Assembly (NCBI RefSeq): GCF_014656215.1
Contig: NZ_BNBZ01000010.1
Span: 124,001 to 188,000, forward strand
DNA length: 64,000 nt
Direction of reading: 5' to 3'
DNA from: Streptomyces zaomyceticus
Lineage (GTDB): Bacteria > Actinomycetota > Actinomycetes > Streptomycetales > Streptomycetaceae
Below, in pieces: positions 28,549-36,632 of this stretch. Under the pieces are notes generated by a model. The model was not told where the DNA came from. It made no database searches and worked only from the letters and a program-made list of their open reading frames with translations. Position 1 is the stretch's first letter. Each line of letters starts with the position of its first letter. Position numbers and translations under genes: made by a program.

Positions 28549-30324
28549 TCACGCCTCCTTCGGGTCGACAGGGCCAGCGGCAGAGGCATGGGCACGGCGG
28601 GAGCTGCGCAGCGGCGGCTTGGCGCCGAGTCGCTTCGGGTCGAGACCGGACCACGCGTGGCCCTCGCCGAAGAACTTGGTCCGCGCGAGGAGCGTCATGA
28701 CCGGCTTGGTGAAGAGGAACACCACGACGACGTCGAGCAGGGTGGTCAGGCCGAGCGTGAACGCGAAGCCCTGGACCTTGCCGACGGTGACGATGAAGAG
28801 CACGGCCGCGGCCAGGAACGACACGAAGTCGGAGACCAGGATGGTGCGGCGGGCGCGCGGCCAGGCGCGCTCGACGGCCGGGCGCAGCGTGCGGCCCTCG
28901 CGGAGCTCGTCACGGATGCGCTCGAAGTACACGATGAACGAGTCCGCGGTGATACCGATGGCCACGATGGCTCCGCAGACGGCCGGAAGGTTCAGCGCGA
29001 AGCCGATGGCCGGGCCGAGCAGGGCCATGATCACGTAGGTGAGCAGGGCGGAGACGCCGAGGCTGAGGATGGCGATCAGCGACAGGCCGCGGTAGTAGGC
29101 CACCAGGTAGATGATGACCAGTCCGAGACCGATGGCGCCGGCGATCAGACCGGCCTCCAGCTGGTCGCCGCCGAGCGCGGCGGTGACCGTGTCGACGCTC
29201 TGCGTCTCGAAGGTCAGCGGCAGGGCACCGTAGGACAGGATGTTGCCGAGGTCCTGGGCCGACTGCTGGTTGAAGTTGCCGGAGATCTCGGCGCTGGCGC
29301 TCAGCGTCTGGCGCACCGACGGGGCCGAGACGACCTCGCCGTCCAGGACGATCGCGAAGCGGTTCTGCGGGTCGGCCTGCGAGGACAGCTTGCCGGTGAT
29401 CGCCTGGAACTTCTTCGAACCCGCGTCCGTGAAGTCCATGGTGACGATCCACATGCCGCGCTGCTGGTCGAGCTGGCCCTTGGCGTCGTCGACGTCACGG
29501 CCCTCGACCTCGGCCGGGCCGAGGAGGTACTTCGACCAGACGCCGGGGGCGTCCTCGCCACAGGCGACGGCGGGCTCGCTGGGCTTGACACCCTGGCCCG
29601 CGGCGGAGCGCTGCTTGGGGTCGAGGCAGTTCAGGGAGGTGTACTTCTTCTCCAGCGCCGCGGTGGCGGCGTCGGGAGTCGGAGTCGCCGTGGGGGTTCC
29701 GGTGGCCTTCGGCGTCGCGGTGGACGAGGCCTTGCCGGTGGGGGTCGGGCTCGGGGCCTTGAGGGCCTCGGTGAGCGCGCGGCCCTGGGCGGAGCCGGTG
29801 GCCGTCGGGGTGGCCGACTTCTCGCCCACGGTCGAGCCGGAGGCGGAGGAGGACGGCTTCGGCGTGGCGGAGGGAGAACCGGAGGAGCCGGCGCTGGGCG
29901 CCACGGCGGGTCCGCCGTTCGTCACCGCGAGAACCGGCCGGAAGTAGAGCTGGGCGGTGGTACCGACCTGCTCCCGGGCCTGCTTCTCGTTCGTCCCGCG
30001 AGGGATGTTGACGATGATGTTCTCTTTGCCCTGCGTCTGGACCTCGGCCTCGGAGACACCGAGACCGTTGACCCGGCGCTCGATGATGCCGACGGCGGTG
30101 TTCATGTTGGTCTCATTGACCGCCGACTCCTGGCCCGGCTCGGCCTTGGCCTTGAGCGTGATCGACGTACCGCCGGCGAGGTCGATGCCCAGGCGCGGGG
30201 TGGTGTGCCCCGACCAGAACATGCCGCCGGTGAGCGCGACCATGGCGATCAGGATGAGTGCCAGGGCGCGGCCCGGCCGGCTCTGTCCCCCCGCCGGCCT
30301 TCGGCCCTTCTTCGGTGCTGCCAC
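28549..30324 (-). CDS. secD: Protein translocase subunit SecD with a low-complexity insertion
   Basis: 591 residues from a GTG start with GGGAGAT ahead of it. The first membrane helix (about 19-36), LGIDLAGGTSITL, the extracytoplasmic domains, and the C-terminal five-helix RND-like block with GIGITADSFIVYFERIRDE-type motifs are normal. Residues about 135-222 form an insert of Ser, Thr, Pro, Ala and Gly (for example TPTATPTPDAATAALEKK) within the outer domain. It is coupled to secF. An upstream in-frame start at 30378 is less likely. Confidence 0.95.
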   Translation of the reverse strand: MAAPKKGRRPAGGQSRPGRALALILIAMVALTGGMFWSGHTTPRLGIDLAGGTSITLKAKAEPGQESAVNETNMNTAVGIIERRVNGLGVSEAEVQTQGKENIIVNIPRGTNEKQAREQVGTTAQLYFRPVLAVTNGGPAVAPSAGSSGSPSATPKPSSSASGSTVGEKSATPTATGSAQGRALTEALKAPSPTPTGKASSTATPKATGTPTATPTPDAATAALEKKYTSLNCLDPKQRSAAGQGVKPSEPAVACGEDAPGVWSKYLLGPAEVEGRDVDDAKGQLDQQRGMWIVTMDFTDAGSKKFQAITGKLSSQADPQNRFAIVLDGEVVSAPSVRQTLSASAEISGNFNQQSAQDLGNILSYGALPLTFETQSVDTVTAALGGDQLEAGLIAGAIGLGLVIIYLVAYYRGLSLIAILSLGVSALLTYVIMALLGPAIGFALNLPAVCGAIVAIGITADSFIVYFERIRDELREGRTLRPAVERAWPRARRTILVSDFVSFLAAAVLFIVTVGKVQGFAFTLGLTTLLDVVVVFLFTKPVMTLLARTKFFGEGHAWSGLDPKRLGAKPPLRSSRRAHASAAGPVDPKEA

Positions 30325-30420
30325 CTGTCGTATCTCCCTGTCCAACCGTCTCGCGCCGGGTATGCGTGAGACGGCCACGAAGTGTGTGTGGGGACCTTCC
30401 CCCTCAGACGTGGAACCGTT

Positions 30421-30462
30421 CCGGGGACCGCGCGCGCCGGTGGGCGTGCGCGGTGTCCCCGG
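30421..30462 (-). terminator. Candidate terminator between yajC and secD
   Basis: Long imperfect hairpin (30421-30438 with 30443-30462; one two-base bulge) just after the yajC stop. It may attenuate readthrough into secD rather than end it. Confidence 0.5.
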
Positions 30463-30468
30463 CCGCGA

Positions 30469-30948
30469 CTACTTCGCGTCGGTCTCGCCGTCGGTCTTGC
30501 CGTCCTTCTGGCCCTCGGCGGCGGCCTCGGCCGCGTCCGCCTTCTTCGTCAGGTCGGCCTTCGGCGCGTCCTCGACCTCGGCGGTCTCCGTGTCCTTGGC
30601 CTCGGCGGCCTCGGTCAGCGAGGAGGCGTCGTCCGGGACGACGGTGTCGGAGTCCGACTCCTCCACGTCACCGTGGACGATGCGGTTGTACTCGGAGTCC
30701 TCGAGTACGGCGCCGATCGCGTTCTTGGCGTAGACGGCGTGCACGCCGGGCGCTACCTCGAGGAGAACGGTCTCGTCGCCGATCTCCTTGACGGTGGCGT
30801 ACATCCCCCCGATCGTCCGTACGCCGGTGCCGGGCTGCATCTCGTTGCGCATCTGCGCCGCCGCCTGCTGCTTCTTCTTGGCAGAGCGGGTCATCAGGAA
30901 CATGGCCCCGATGAGGACGATGAAGGGGAGGAGGGTCACGATGCTCAC
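30469..30948 (-). CDS. yajC: Preprotein translocase subunit YajC with an acidic C-terminal extension
   Basis: 159 residues. One N-terminal helix (MSIVTLLPFIVLIGAMFLM) and the conserved cytoplasmic core (VRTIGGMYATVKEIGDETVLLEVAPGV) identify YajC, an accessory of SecDF. The last 65 residues are an Asp/Glu/Ala/Lys-rich tail not found in the roughly 110-residue E. coli protein. The start is GTG. A good promoter lies about 90 bases upstream, so it probably heads the yajC-secD-secF-apt operon. Confidence 0.93.
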   Translation of the reverse strand: MSIVTLLPFIVLIGAMFLMTRSAKKKQQAAAQMRNEMQPGTGVRTIGGMYATVKEIGDETVLLEVAPGVHAVYAKNAIGAVLEDSEYNRIVHGDVEESDSDTVVPDDASSLTEAAEAKDTETAEVEDAPKADLTKKADAAEAAAEGQKDGKTDGETDAK

Positions 30949-31036
30949 GGGACGGGTTTCCTTCGCACGGTCGCGGAGAACCCGCGGCCTGATCTTCGGG
31001 GGTGGGCGCGCCGACCAGAAAGGGCGGCATCGGCGG

Positions 31037-31066
31037 AGTCTAGGCGAGTCCGCATCGATGGAACAA
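31037..31066 (-). promoter_or_regulatory. Probable promoter of yajC-secDF-apt
   Basis: Minus strand TTGTTC (31061-31066), an 18-base spacer, and TAGACT (31037-31042): a good housekeeping-type match in the 165-base gap before yajC. Confidence 0.55.
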
Positions 31067-31113
31067 CGTCCAGCATCGCACCCTGGTTCCTGTCCGGGCG
31101 AGTGTCGGCACCG

Positions 31114-32193
31114 TCACGCCCCGAAGAGCCCCTGTTGTCCGCTTCCTGGCGTCCCCGGGCCCGCTGCCTGCGGCGGAACGAGTCCGAGGTGCGCCCATGC
31201 CGCGGGAGTGGCGACCCGGCCACGGGGTGTGCGGGCGAGCAGACCTTCGCGTACGAGGAAGGGTTCGGCGACCTCCTCGACGGTCTCGCGCTCCTCCCCC
31301 ACCGCGACCGCGAGGGTCGACAGGCCGACCGGGCCGCCGCCGAAGAGCTTGAGCAGGGCCTCCAGGACGGCGCGGTCGAGCCGGTCCAGGCCGCGGCCGT
31401 CGACCTCGTACACGCTGAGCGCGGCCTCGGCGATCTCCCGGGTGATGTGTCCGTCGGCCCTGACCTGCGCGTAGTCGCGGACGCGGCGCAGCAGGCGGTT
31501 GGCGATGCGGGGGGTGCCGCGGGAGCGGCCGGCGATCTCGGCGGCGCCGGCCGGGTCGATCTCGACGTCGAGGAGTCCGGCGGAACGGTGGATCACTCGC
31601 TGGAGCTCGGCCGGGTCGTAGAACTCCATGTGGCCGGTGAAGCCGAAGCGGTCGCGCAGCGGGGGCGGCAGGAGTCCGGCCCTGGTGGTGGCGCCGACCA
31701 GGGTGAAGGGCGGGAGCTCCAGGGGGATGGCGGTGGCGCCGGGTCCCTTGCCGACGATGACGTCGACACGGAAGTCCTCCATCGCCATGTAGAGCATCTC
31801 CTCGGCGGGCCGGGACATGCGGTGGATCTCGTCGAGGAAGAGGATCTCGCCCTCCTGGAGGGAGGAGAGGATCGCGGCGAGGTCTCCGGCGTGCTGGATG
31901 GCGGGGCCGGAGGTGATGCGGATCGGGGCGTTCATCTCGGCCGCGATGATCATCGACAGGGTCGTCTTGCCGAGGCCCGGGGCGCCCGAGAGGAGCACGT
32001 GGTCGGCGGTGGCGCCGCGCTGACGGGCGGCCTTGAGGACCAGGTCGAGCTGCTGGCGGACCTTCTCCTGGCCGACGAACTCACTGAGGTCCTTGGGGCG
32101 CAGGGCCGCCTCGACGGCCTGGTCGTCGCCCTCGGCGGAGGCACCGACGATGCGCGCCTCGCCGTCGCCGGTGGTCTCGTCGTCCCAGTTCAC
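31114..32193 (-). CDS. ruvB: Holliday junction branch migration ATPase RuvB
   Basis: 359-residue AAA+ motor that drives branch migration with RuvA. Motifs are LSGAPGLGKTTLS (Walker A), ILFLDEIHRMSRPAEEMLY (Walker B), GATTRAGLLPPPLRDRFG (sensor 1 and arginine finger) and the C-terminal winged helix. The GTG start (VNWDDETTGDG) follows GAGAAGGCAG. Unlike many bacteria, a 116-base gap separates it from ruvA. Confidence 0.97.
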   Translation of the reverse strand: MNWDDETTGDGEARIVGASAEGDDQAVEAALRPKDLSEFVGQEKVRQQLDLVLKAARQRGATADHVLLSGAPGLGKTTLSMIIAAEMNAPIRITSGPAIQHAGDLAAILSSLQEGEILFLDEIHRMSRPAEEMLYMAMEDFRVDVIVGKGPGATAIPLELPPFTLVGATTRAGLLPPPLRDRFGFTGHMEFYDPAELQRVIHRSAGLLDVEIDPAGAAEIAGRSRGTPRIANRLLRRVRDYAQVRADGHITREIAEAALSVYEVDGRGLDRLDRAVLEALLKLFGGGPVGLSTLAVAVGEERETVEEVAEPFLVREGLLARTPRGRVATPAAWAHLGLVPPQAAGPGTPGSGQQGLFGA

Positions 32194-32227
32194 GGATGTC
32201 TGCCTTCTCGGTGGTGGTGCGGTGGTC

Positions 32228-32270
32228 GGGTGGGCGGGGGCGGGTGGTGGGGGCCGGTGCGCCGGCCCCC
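32228..32270. promoter_or_regulatory. G-rich tract and hairpin in the ruvA-ruvB gap
   Basis: On the plus strand five G runs in 26 bases (32228-32253) satisfy the G-quadruplex pattern of runs of three or more G with loops of 1-4. A 9-bp perfect hairpin (32249-32257 / 32262-32270, loop TGCG) overlaps its end. It lies between the ruvA stop and the ruvB start and might act as an attenuator. Confidence 0.45.
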
Positions 32271-32309
32271 GCGGGGCGATCAGCCCGGCCCGCCCCTTCC
32301 CGGTCGTCG

Positions 32310-32942
32310 TCAGCGGGCGCGGTTCAGGGACTGCAGGGCCGCCCTCAGCAGCTGCGGCACCGGCGCCGACCCGCCCGCGGCGATCGCCTCCTCGGCCTGC
32401 GGTGCCACCGCGGCGACCGCCTCCTCCGCCTCGCGGCTCGCGTACCCGAGCCCGATCAGCGCGGCCGACAGCTGCTCCGTCCACGGTGCCGGTCCGGAGG
32501 CCGCCGCGCGCTGGGCGCCGACCATGCCGCTGCTGCCCAGCGGGGCGCCGAGCTTGTCCTTCAGTTCGAGGAGGAGTTTCTGGGCGCCCTTCTTGCCGAT
32601 GCCCGGCACGGCCATGAGGGCCTTCTCGTCTCCCGTGGAGACGGCGAGGCGCAGGGCGTCGGGGCTGTGCACCCCGAGCATGGCCTGCGCGAGGCGGGGT
32701 CCGACGCCGCTGGCGGTCTGCAGCAGCTCGAAGACCTGCCGCTCGTCGTCGTCGGCGAAGCCGTACAGCGTGAGGGAGTCCTCCCGGACGACCAGGGAGG
32801 TCGCGAGCCGGGCGTCCTCACCGAGCCGCAGTCCCGCGAGGGTCCCCGGGGTGCACTGGACTGCCATGCCCACGCCGCCGACCTCGATGACGGCCGTGGT
32901 GGGGGCGAGTGCGGCGACCGGGCCGCTGACGAAGGCGATCAT
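32310..32942 (-). CDS. ruvA: Holliday junction DNA-binding protein RuvA
   Basis: 210 residues. The N-terminal OB fold (MIAFVSGPVAAL), paired helix-hairpin-helix region (LLQTASGVGPRLAQAML, LMAVPGIGKKGAQKLLLELKDKL) and the C-terminal three-helix domain that contacts RuvB are all present. The ATG overlaps the ruvC stop as ATGA. Confidence 0.96.
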   Translation of the reverse strand: MIAFVSGPVAALAPTTAVIEVGGVGMAVQCTPGTLAGLRLGEDARLATSLVVREDSLTLYGFADDDERQVFELLQTASGVGPRLAQAMLGVHSPDALRLAVSTGDEKALMAVPGIGKKGAQKLLLELKDKLGAPLGSSGMVGAQRAAASGPAPWTEQLSAALIGLGYASREAEEAVAAVAPQAEEAIAAGGSAPVPQLLRAALQSLNRAR

Positions 32943-33502
32943 CGGGTTCGGCCTTTCACTGCGGCCGCCTGCCGGGCGACCGCCTGCTGGAGACGGTTCT
33001 CGGCGACGGCCTGCTGGAGACGGTTCTGGGCGGGGGCCCGCCAGATGTGGCAGATGGCGAGGGCGAGGGCGTCGGCGGCGTCGGCCGGCTTGGGCGGGGC
33101 GGAGAGCCGCAGGAGCCGGGTCACCATGGCTCCGACCTGGGCCTTGTCGGCACGGCCGCTGCCGGTGACGGCGGCCTTGACCTCGCTGGGGGTGTGCAGG
33201 GCGACGGGGATGCCGCGGCGCGAGGCGCAGAGCATGGCGACGGCACTGGCCTGTGCGGTGCCCATCACCGTGCGCACGTTGTGCTGGCTGAACACCCGCT
33301 CCACGGCGACGAGTTCGGGCGAGAAGCGGTCGAGCCACTCCTCGATGCCGCGCTCGATGCCGACCAGACGCACGCCGATGTCGTCGTCCGCGGCCGTCCG
33401 CACCACGCCCACGCCGAGCATGGTGAGCGGCCTGCCCGCGACGCCCTCGACGACACCGACGCCGCAGCGGGTCAGGCCGGGGTCCACCCCCAGTACACGC
33501 AC
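32939..33502 (-). CDS. ruvC: Crossover junction endodeoxyribonuclease RuvC
   Basis: 187-residue Holliday junction resolvase. The four catalytic acids are visible: Asp7 (LGVDPGLTRCG), Glu68 (VAVERVF), Asp141 and Asp144 (PADAADALALA). The C-terminus carries a duplicated nonapeptide (QNRLQQAVA, ENRLQQAVA) after the catalytic core. The GTG start at 33502 fits the family; a longer frame to 33568 is possible but unsupported. First gene of the ruvC-ruvA-ruvB group. Confidence 0.95.
   Translation of the reverse strand: MRVLGVDPGLTRCGVGVVEGVAGRPLTMLGVGVVRTAADDDIGVRLVGIERGIEEWLDRFSPELVAVERVFSQHNVRTVMGTAQASAVAMLCASRRGIPVALHTPSEVKAAVTGSGRADKAQVGAMVTRLLRLSAPPKPADAADALALAICHIWRAPAQNRLQQAVAENRLQQAVARQAAAVKGRTR
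32975..33028. repeat. 27-bp tandem duplication within ruvC
   Basis: Two 27-base units (32975-33001 and 33002-33028) differ at two positions. They keep the frame and encode the repeated nonapeptide near the RuvC C-terminus. Confidence 0.9.
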
Positions 33503-33585
33503 GCCGCGCCCCCTTCGGCCGAATCCGTCGATCACCTGTTTGTGCAGGCTATCCGCTGCCACTGACAACGCCGTACGAACGACAG

Positions 33586-33618
33586 CGGGCCGACGGGGGT
33601 GTGTCCCCCGTCGGCCCG
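33586..33618 (-). terminator. Terminator after the YebC-family gene
   Basis: Perfect 14-bp stem CGGGCCGACGGGGG with the loop TGTGT, just downstream of the stop and upstream of ruvC. Confidence 0.85.
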
Positions 33619-33637
33619 TTGCGGAAAGCGGCCGCGA

Positions 33638-34390
33638 TCAGGCGTCGACCTTCTCCATGACCTCGTCGCTCACGTCGAAGTTGGCGAAGACGTTCTGCAC
33701 GTCGTCGCTGTCCTCCAGCGCGTCGATCAGCTTGAACATCTTGCGCGCGCCCTCTTCGTCGAGCTCGACCTGCATGGTCGGAACGAAGCTGGACTCGGCG
33801 GAGTCGTAGTCGATGCCGGCCTCCTGGAGGGCGGTACGGACCGCGACCAGGTCGGTGGCCTCGCTGATGATCTCGAAGGACTCACCGAGGTCGTTGACCT
33901 CCTCGGCACCGGCCTCGAGCACCGTCTCCAGGACGTCGTCCTCGGACAGCTCACCCTTGGGGAGCACGACGACACCCTTGCGGTTGAACAGGTACGAGAC
34001 CGAGCCCGGGTCGGCCATGGAGCCGCCGTTGCGGGTCATGGCCACGCGCACGTCGGAGGCGGCGCGGTTCCGGTTGTCGGTGAGGCACTCGATGAGCACC
34101 GCGACACCGTTCGGGCCGTAGCCCTCGTACATGATCGTGGCGTAGTCGGCGCCGCCGGCCTCGAGACCCGCACCGCGCTTGAGCGCGGAGTCGATGTTCT
34201 TGTTCGGGACCGACTGCTTCTTCGCCTTCTGGACGGCGTCGAACAGCGTCGGGTTGCCGTCCAGGTCGGCGCCGCCCGTACGGGCCGCGACCTCGATGTT
34301 CTTGATCAGCTTCGCGAAGAGCTTGCCGCGCTTGGCATCGATCACGGCCTTCTTGTGCTTCGTCGTAGCCCATTTAGAGTGGCCGGACAT
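33638..34390 (-). CDS. YebC/PmpR family protein (TACO1-like)
   Basis: 250 residues beginning MSGHSKWATTKHKKAVIDAKRGKLFAKL, the strongly conserved YebC N-terminus, with MYEGYGPNGVA and VSYLFNRKG following. Members have been described both as DNA-binding regulators and as translation factors that relieve ribosome stalling; sequence alone does not decide. It stands between pdxT and ruvC, the common bacterial position. Confidence 0.95.
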   Translation of the reverse strand: MSGHSKWATTKHKKAVIDAKRGKLFAKLIKNIEVAARTGGADLDGNPTLFDAVQKAKKQSVPNKNIDSALKRGAGLEAGGADYATIMYEGYGPNGVAVLIECLTDNRNRAASDVRVAMTRNGGSMADPGSVSYLFNRKGVVVLPKGELSEDDVLETVLEAGAEEVNDLGESFEIISEATDLVAVRTALQEAGIDYDSAESSFVPTMQVELDEEGARKMFKLIDALEDSDDVQNVFANFDVSDEVMEKVDA

Positions 34391-34452
34391 CTGCCTGTCT
34401 CCTTCGCGTAACCCATTTCTGAACGAACCCCAGAGATCCTACCGGGATCCGA

Positions 34453-35043
34453 TCAGCGTGCCGCGCGCACCATGTCGACGAACAGGGCGTGAATACGGTG
34501 ATCCCCGGTGAGCTCGGGGTGGAACGAGGTCGCGAGCACCCGGCCCTGCCGTACGGCCACGATGTGGCCCTCGTGCTCGGCGAGGATCTCGACCTCGGCG
34601 CCGACGGACTCCACCCAGGGGGCCCGGATGAAGACGCCCTCGACGGGGCCGTCCTCGATGCCCGCGACGGTGACGCCGGCCTCGAAGGACTCGTTCTGCC
34701 GCCCGAAGGCGTTGCGGCGGACGATCATGTCGATGCCGCCGAAGGTCTCCTGGCCCGAACGCGGGTCGAGGATCTTCTCGGCGAGCATGATCAGACCGGC
34801 GCAGGTGCCGTAGACCGGCAGGCCGGCGGCGATGCGCTCGCGCAGCGGCTCCGCCATGCCGAACAGGTCGGCCAGCTTGGAGATGGTGGTGGACTCCCCA
34901 CCGGGGATGACCAGGCCGTCGATCTCGGCCAGCTCCTCGGGGCGCCGGACCGGCCTGGCCACGGCGTCAGCCGCGGCCAGGGCGATCAGGTGCTCCCGTA
35001 CGTCGCCCTGGAGTGCCAGGACACCGATCACGGGTGTGCTCAT
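34453..35043 (-). CDS. pdxT: Pyridoxal 5'-phosphate synthase glutaminase subunit PdxT
   Basis: It hydrolyses glutamine and channels ammonia to PdxS. 196 residues with the glutaminase triad: the nucleophile Cys in YGTCAGLIMLA, and the His/Glu pair in SFHPELTGDHRIH; IPGGESTTISKL is the oxyanion region. It follows pdxS after a 6-base gap, so it is co-transcribed. Confidence 0.96.
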   Translation of the reverse strand: MSTPVIGVLALQGDVREHLIALAAADAVARPVRRPEELAEIDGLVIPGGESTTISKLADLFGMAEPLRERIAAGLPVYGTCAGLIMLAEKILDPRSGQETFGGIDMIVRRNAFGRQNESFEAGVTVAGIEDGPVEGVFIRAPWVESVGAEVEILAEHEGHIVAVRQGRVLATSFHPELTGDHRIHALFVDMVRAAR

Positions 35044-35049
35044 GGGTGA

Positions 35050-35964
35050 TTACCAGCCGCGGTTGGCGTAGCGCTCGGACTCGGGGAGGGTGTCGCAGTT
35101 GATGCCGACCATGGCCTCGCCCAGGTTGCGGGAGGCGTCCGCGATGATCTTCGGGTCGTCGTAGAAGGTGGTGGCCTTCACGATGGCGGCGGCGCGCTTG
35201 GCCGGGTCGCCCGACTTGAAGATGCCGGAGCCGACGAAGACGCCCTCGGCACCGAGCTGGCGCATGAGCGCGGCGTCGGCGGGGGTGGCCACACCACCGG
35301 CGGAGAACAGCACGACCGGCAGCTTGCCGAGCTCGGCGACCTCCTTGACGAGCTCGTAGGGGGCGCGCAGGTCCTTGGCGGCGGCGAACAGCTCGTTGTT
35401 GTCGAAGCCGCGCAGCTTGGCGATCTCGTTCTTGATCTGGCGCAGGTGGCGGACGGCCTCGACGACGTTGCCGGTGCCGGCCTCGCCCTTGGAGCGGATC
35501 ATGGCCGCGCCCTCGGCGATGCGGCGGAGGGCCTCGCCCAGGTTGGTGGCACCACAGACGAAGGGGGTCGTGAAGGCCCACTTGTCGGAGTGGTTGACCT
35601 CGTCGGCCGGGGTGAGGACCTCGGACTCGTCGATGTAGTCGACACCGAGGGACTGCAGGACCTGGGCCTCGACGAAGTGGCCGATGCGGGACTTGGCCAT
35701 GACCGGGATGGAGACGGCGCCGATGATCTCTTCGATCATGTTCGGGTCGGACATACGGGCCACGCCGCCGTCCTTGCGGATGTCCGCGGGGACCCGCTCC
35801 AGGGCCATGACGGCCACGGCGCCGGCGTCCTCGGCGATCTTCGCCTGCTCGGCGTTGACCACGTCCATGATCACGCCACCCTTGAGCTGCTCGGCCATGC
35901 CGCGCTTCACACGGGCGGTGCCGGTCTCGGGGGACTGGGGGGAGGGGGAAGGCGTGGTGGACAC
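35050..35964 (-). CDS. pdxS: Pyridoxal 5'-phosphate synthase lyase subunit PdxS
   Basis: It builds PLP from ribose 5-phosphate, glyceraldehyde 3-phosphate and ammonia. 304 residues with RVKRGMAEQLKGGVIMDVV, the active-site lysines in VMAKSRIGHF and MIRSKGEAGTG, and the phosphate loop FSAGGVATPADA. A Ser/Pro-rich N-tail of about 18 residues precedes the core. The GTG start has GAGG just upstream. The operator-like cluster described next lies about 50-85 bases ahead. Confidence 0.96.
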   Translation of the reverse strand: MSTTPSPSPQSPETGTARVKRGMAEQLKGGVIMDVVNAEQAKIAEDAGAVAVMALERVPADIRKDGGVARMSDPNMIEEIIGAVSIPVMAKSRIGHFVEAQVLQSLGVDYIDESEVLTPADEVNHSDKWAFTTPFVCGATNLGEALRRIAEGAAMIRSKGEAGTGNVVEAVRHLRQIKNEIAKLRGFDNNELFAAAKDLRAPYELVKEVAELGKLPVVLFSAGGVATPADAALMRQLGAEGVFVGSGIFKSGDPAKRAAAIVKATTFYDDPKIIADASRNLGEAMVGINCDTLPESERYANRGW

Positions 35965-36012
35965 GGGTACCTCACTCGTGACAACGGGGTTGACGACTAC
36001 GTCGAGGAAACA

Positions 36013-36048
36013 GTCCACCTGGGGTCCACAGCAAGGGCCAATGTGGAC
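36013..36048 (-). promoter_or_regulatory. Probable PdxR (MocR-type) operator upstream of pdxS
   Basis: Three GTGGAC cores: two in the same orientation 11 bases apart (36013-36018, 36024-36029 on the minus strand) and one inverted (36043-36048), forming a 9-bp inverted repeat GGGTCCACA / TGTGGACCC with 11 bases between. MocR-type PLP regulators bind arrays of direct and inverted repeats, and I recall the Corynebacterium PdxR site as containing AAAGTGG(A/T)C. No pdxR gene is in the window. Confidence 0.5.
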
Positions 36049-36078
36049 CCGGTGGATCGTTTTCGCAGGCCGTGGGCG

Positions 36079-36621
36079 TCAGGCCGGACGATCAGCAAGG
36101 GCCACCGGCGGCTCGTCGTCCATTTCGAAGGCCAGCGGGAAGGGGGCGTGACCCGCGAGCCGGAACCAGCGGACCGTGCGGTGGCGGCGCAGGGCGCGGG
36201 CGGCCCGTACGGCGTCGTTGTGGAAACGGCGCGCCATCGGCACCCGCCGGACGGCCTGGGCCAGCTCGCCCGCGGCCTCCTCACCACCGGGCGCCTCCCG
36301 AACGAGCTCCATCTGCTCCGGCTCGCCGAACACGGCCCGCAGCGCCTGGCTGAGCTCGCTCTCGGCGACCTCCCGGTGGTCCTCCTCGGCCTGCCGCGCG
36401 GCGTGCGCGGCCTCGTACAGCACGATCGAGGCGGCCGGGTCGAGCACACCGGAGGTGGCCAGCTCCTGGGTGACCGAGGCCCGGCGCAGCAACTGCGCGT
36501 CCAGGGCCGCGCGAGCGGCGTCGATACGGGAGTGCAGCCGGTCGAGGCGGCCGGCGGTCCAGCTGAGGTAGACGCCGATGAGGATCAGCGCGACGACGGT
36601 CCAGATCAGGGTTTCGGTCAC
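36079..36621 (-). CDS. LemA-like membrane protein
   Basis: 180 residues. One N-terminal transmembrane helix (LIWTVVALILIGVYLSW, about 5-21) is followed by an amphipathic helical region (GRLDRLHSRIDAARAALDAQLLRRASVTQEL) and a second half with RRFHNDAVRAARALRRHRTVRW, reminiscent of LemA proteins, which share a long helical bundle on one side of the membrane. The function is unknown. The GTG start is 11 bases from the next gene's stop, so it is likely in one transcript with it. Confidence 0.72.
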   Translation of the reverse strand: MTETLIWTVVALILIGVYLSWTAGRLDRLHSRIDAARAALDAQLLRRASVTQELATSGVLDPAASIVLYEAAHAARQAEEDHREVAESELSQALRAVFGEPEQMELVREAPGGEEAAGELAQAVRRVPMARRFHNDAVRAARALRRHRTVRWFRLAGHAPFPLAFEMDDEPPVALADRPA

Positions 36622-36632
36622 GGGCGGAAAGG

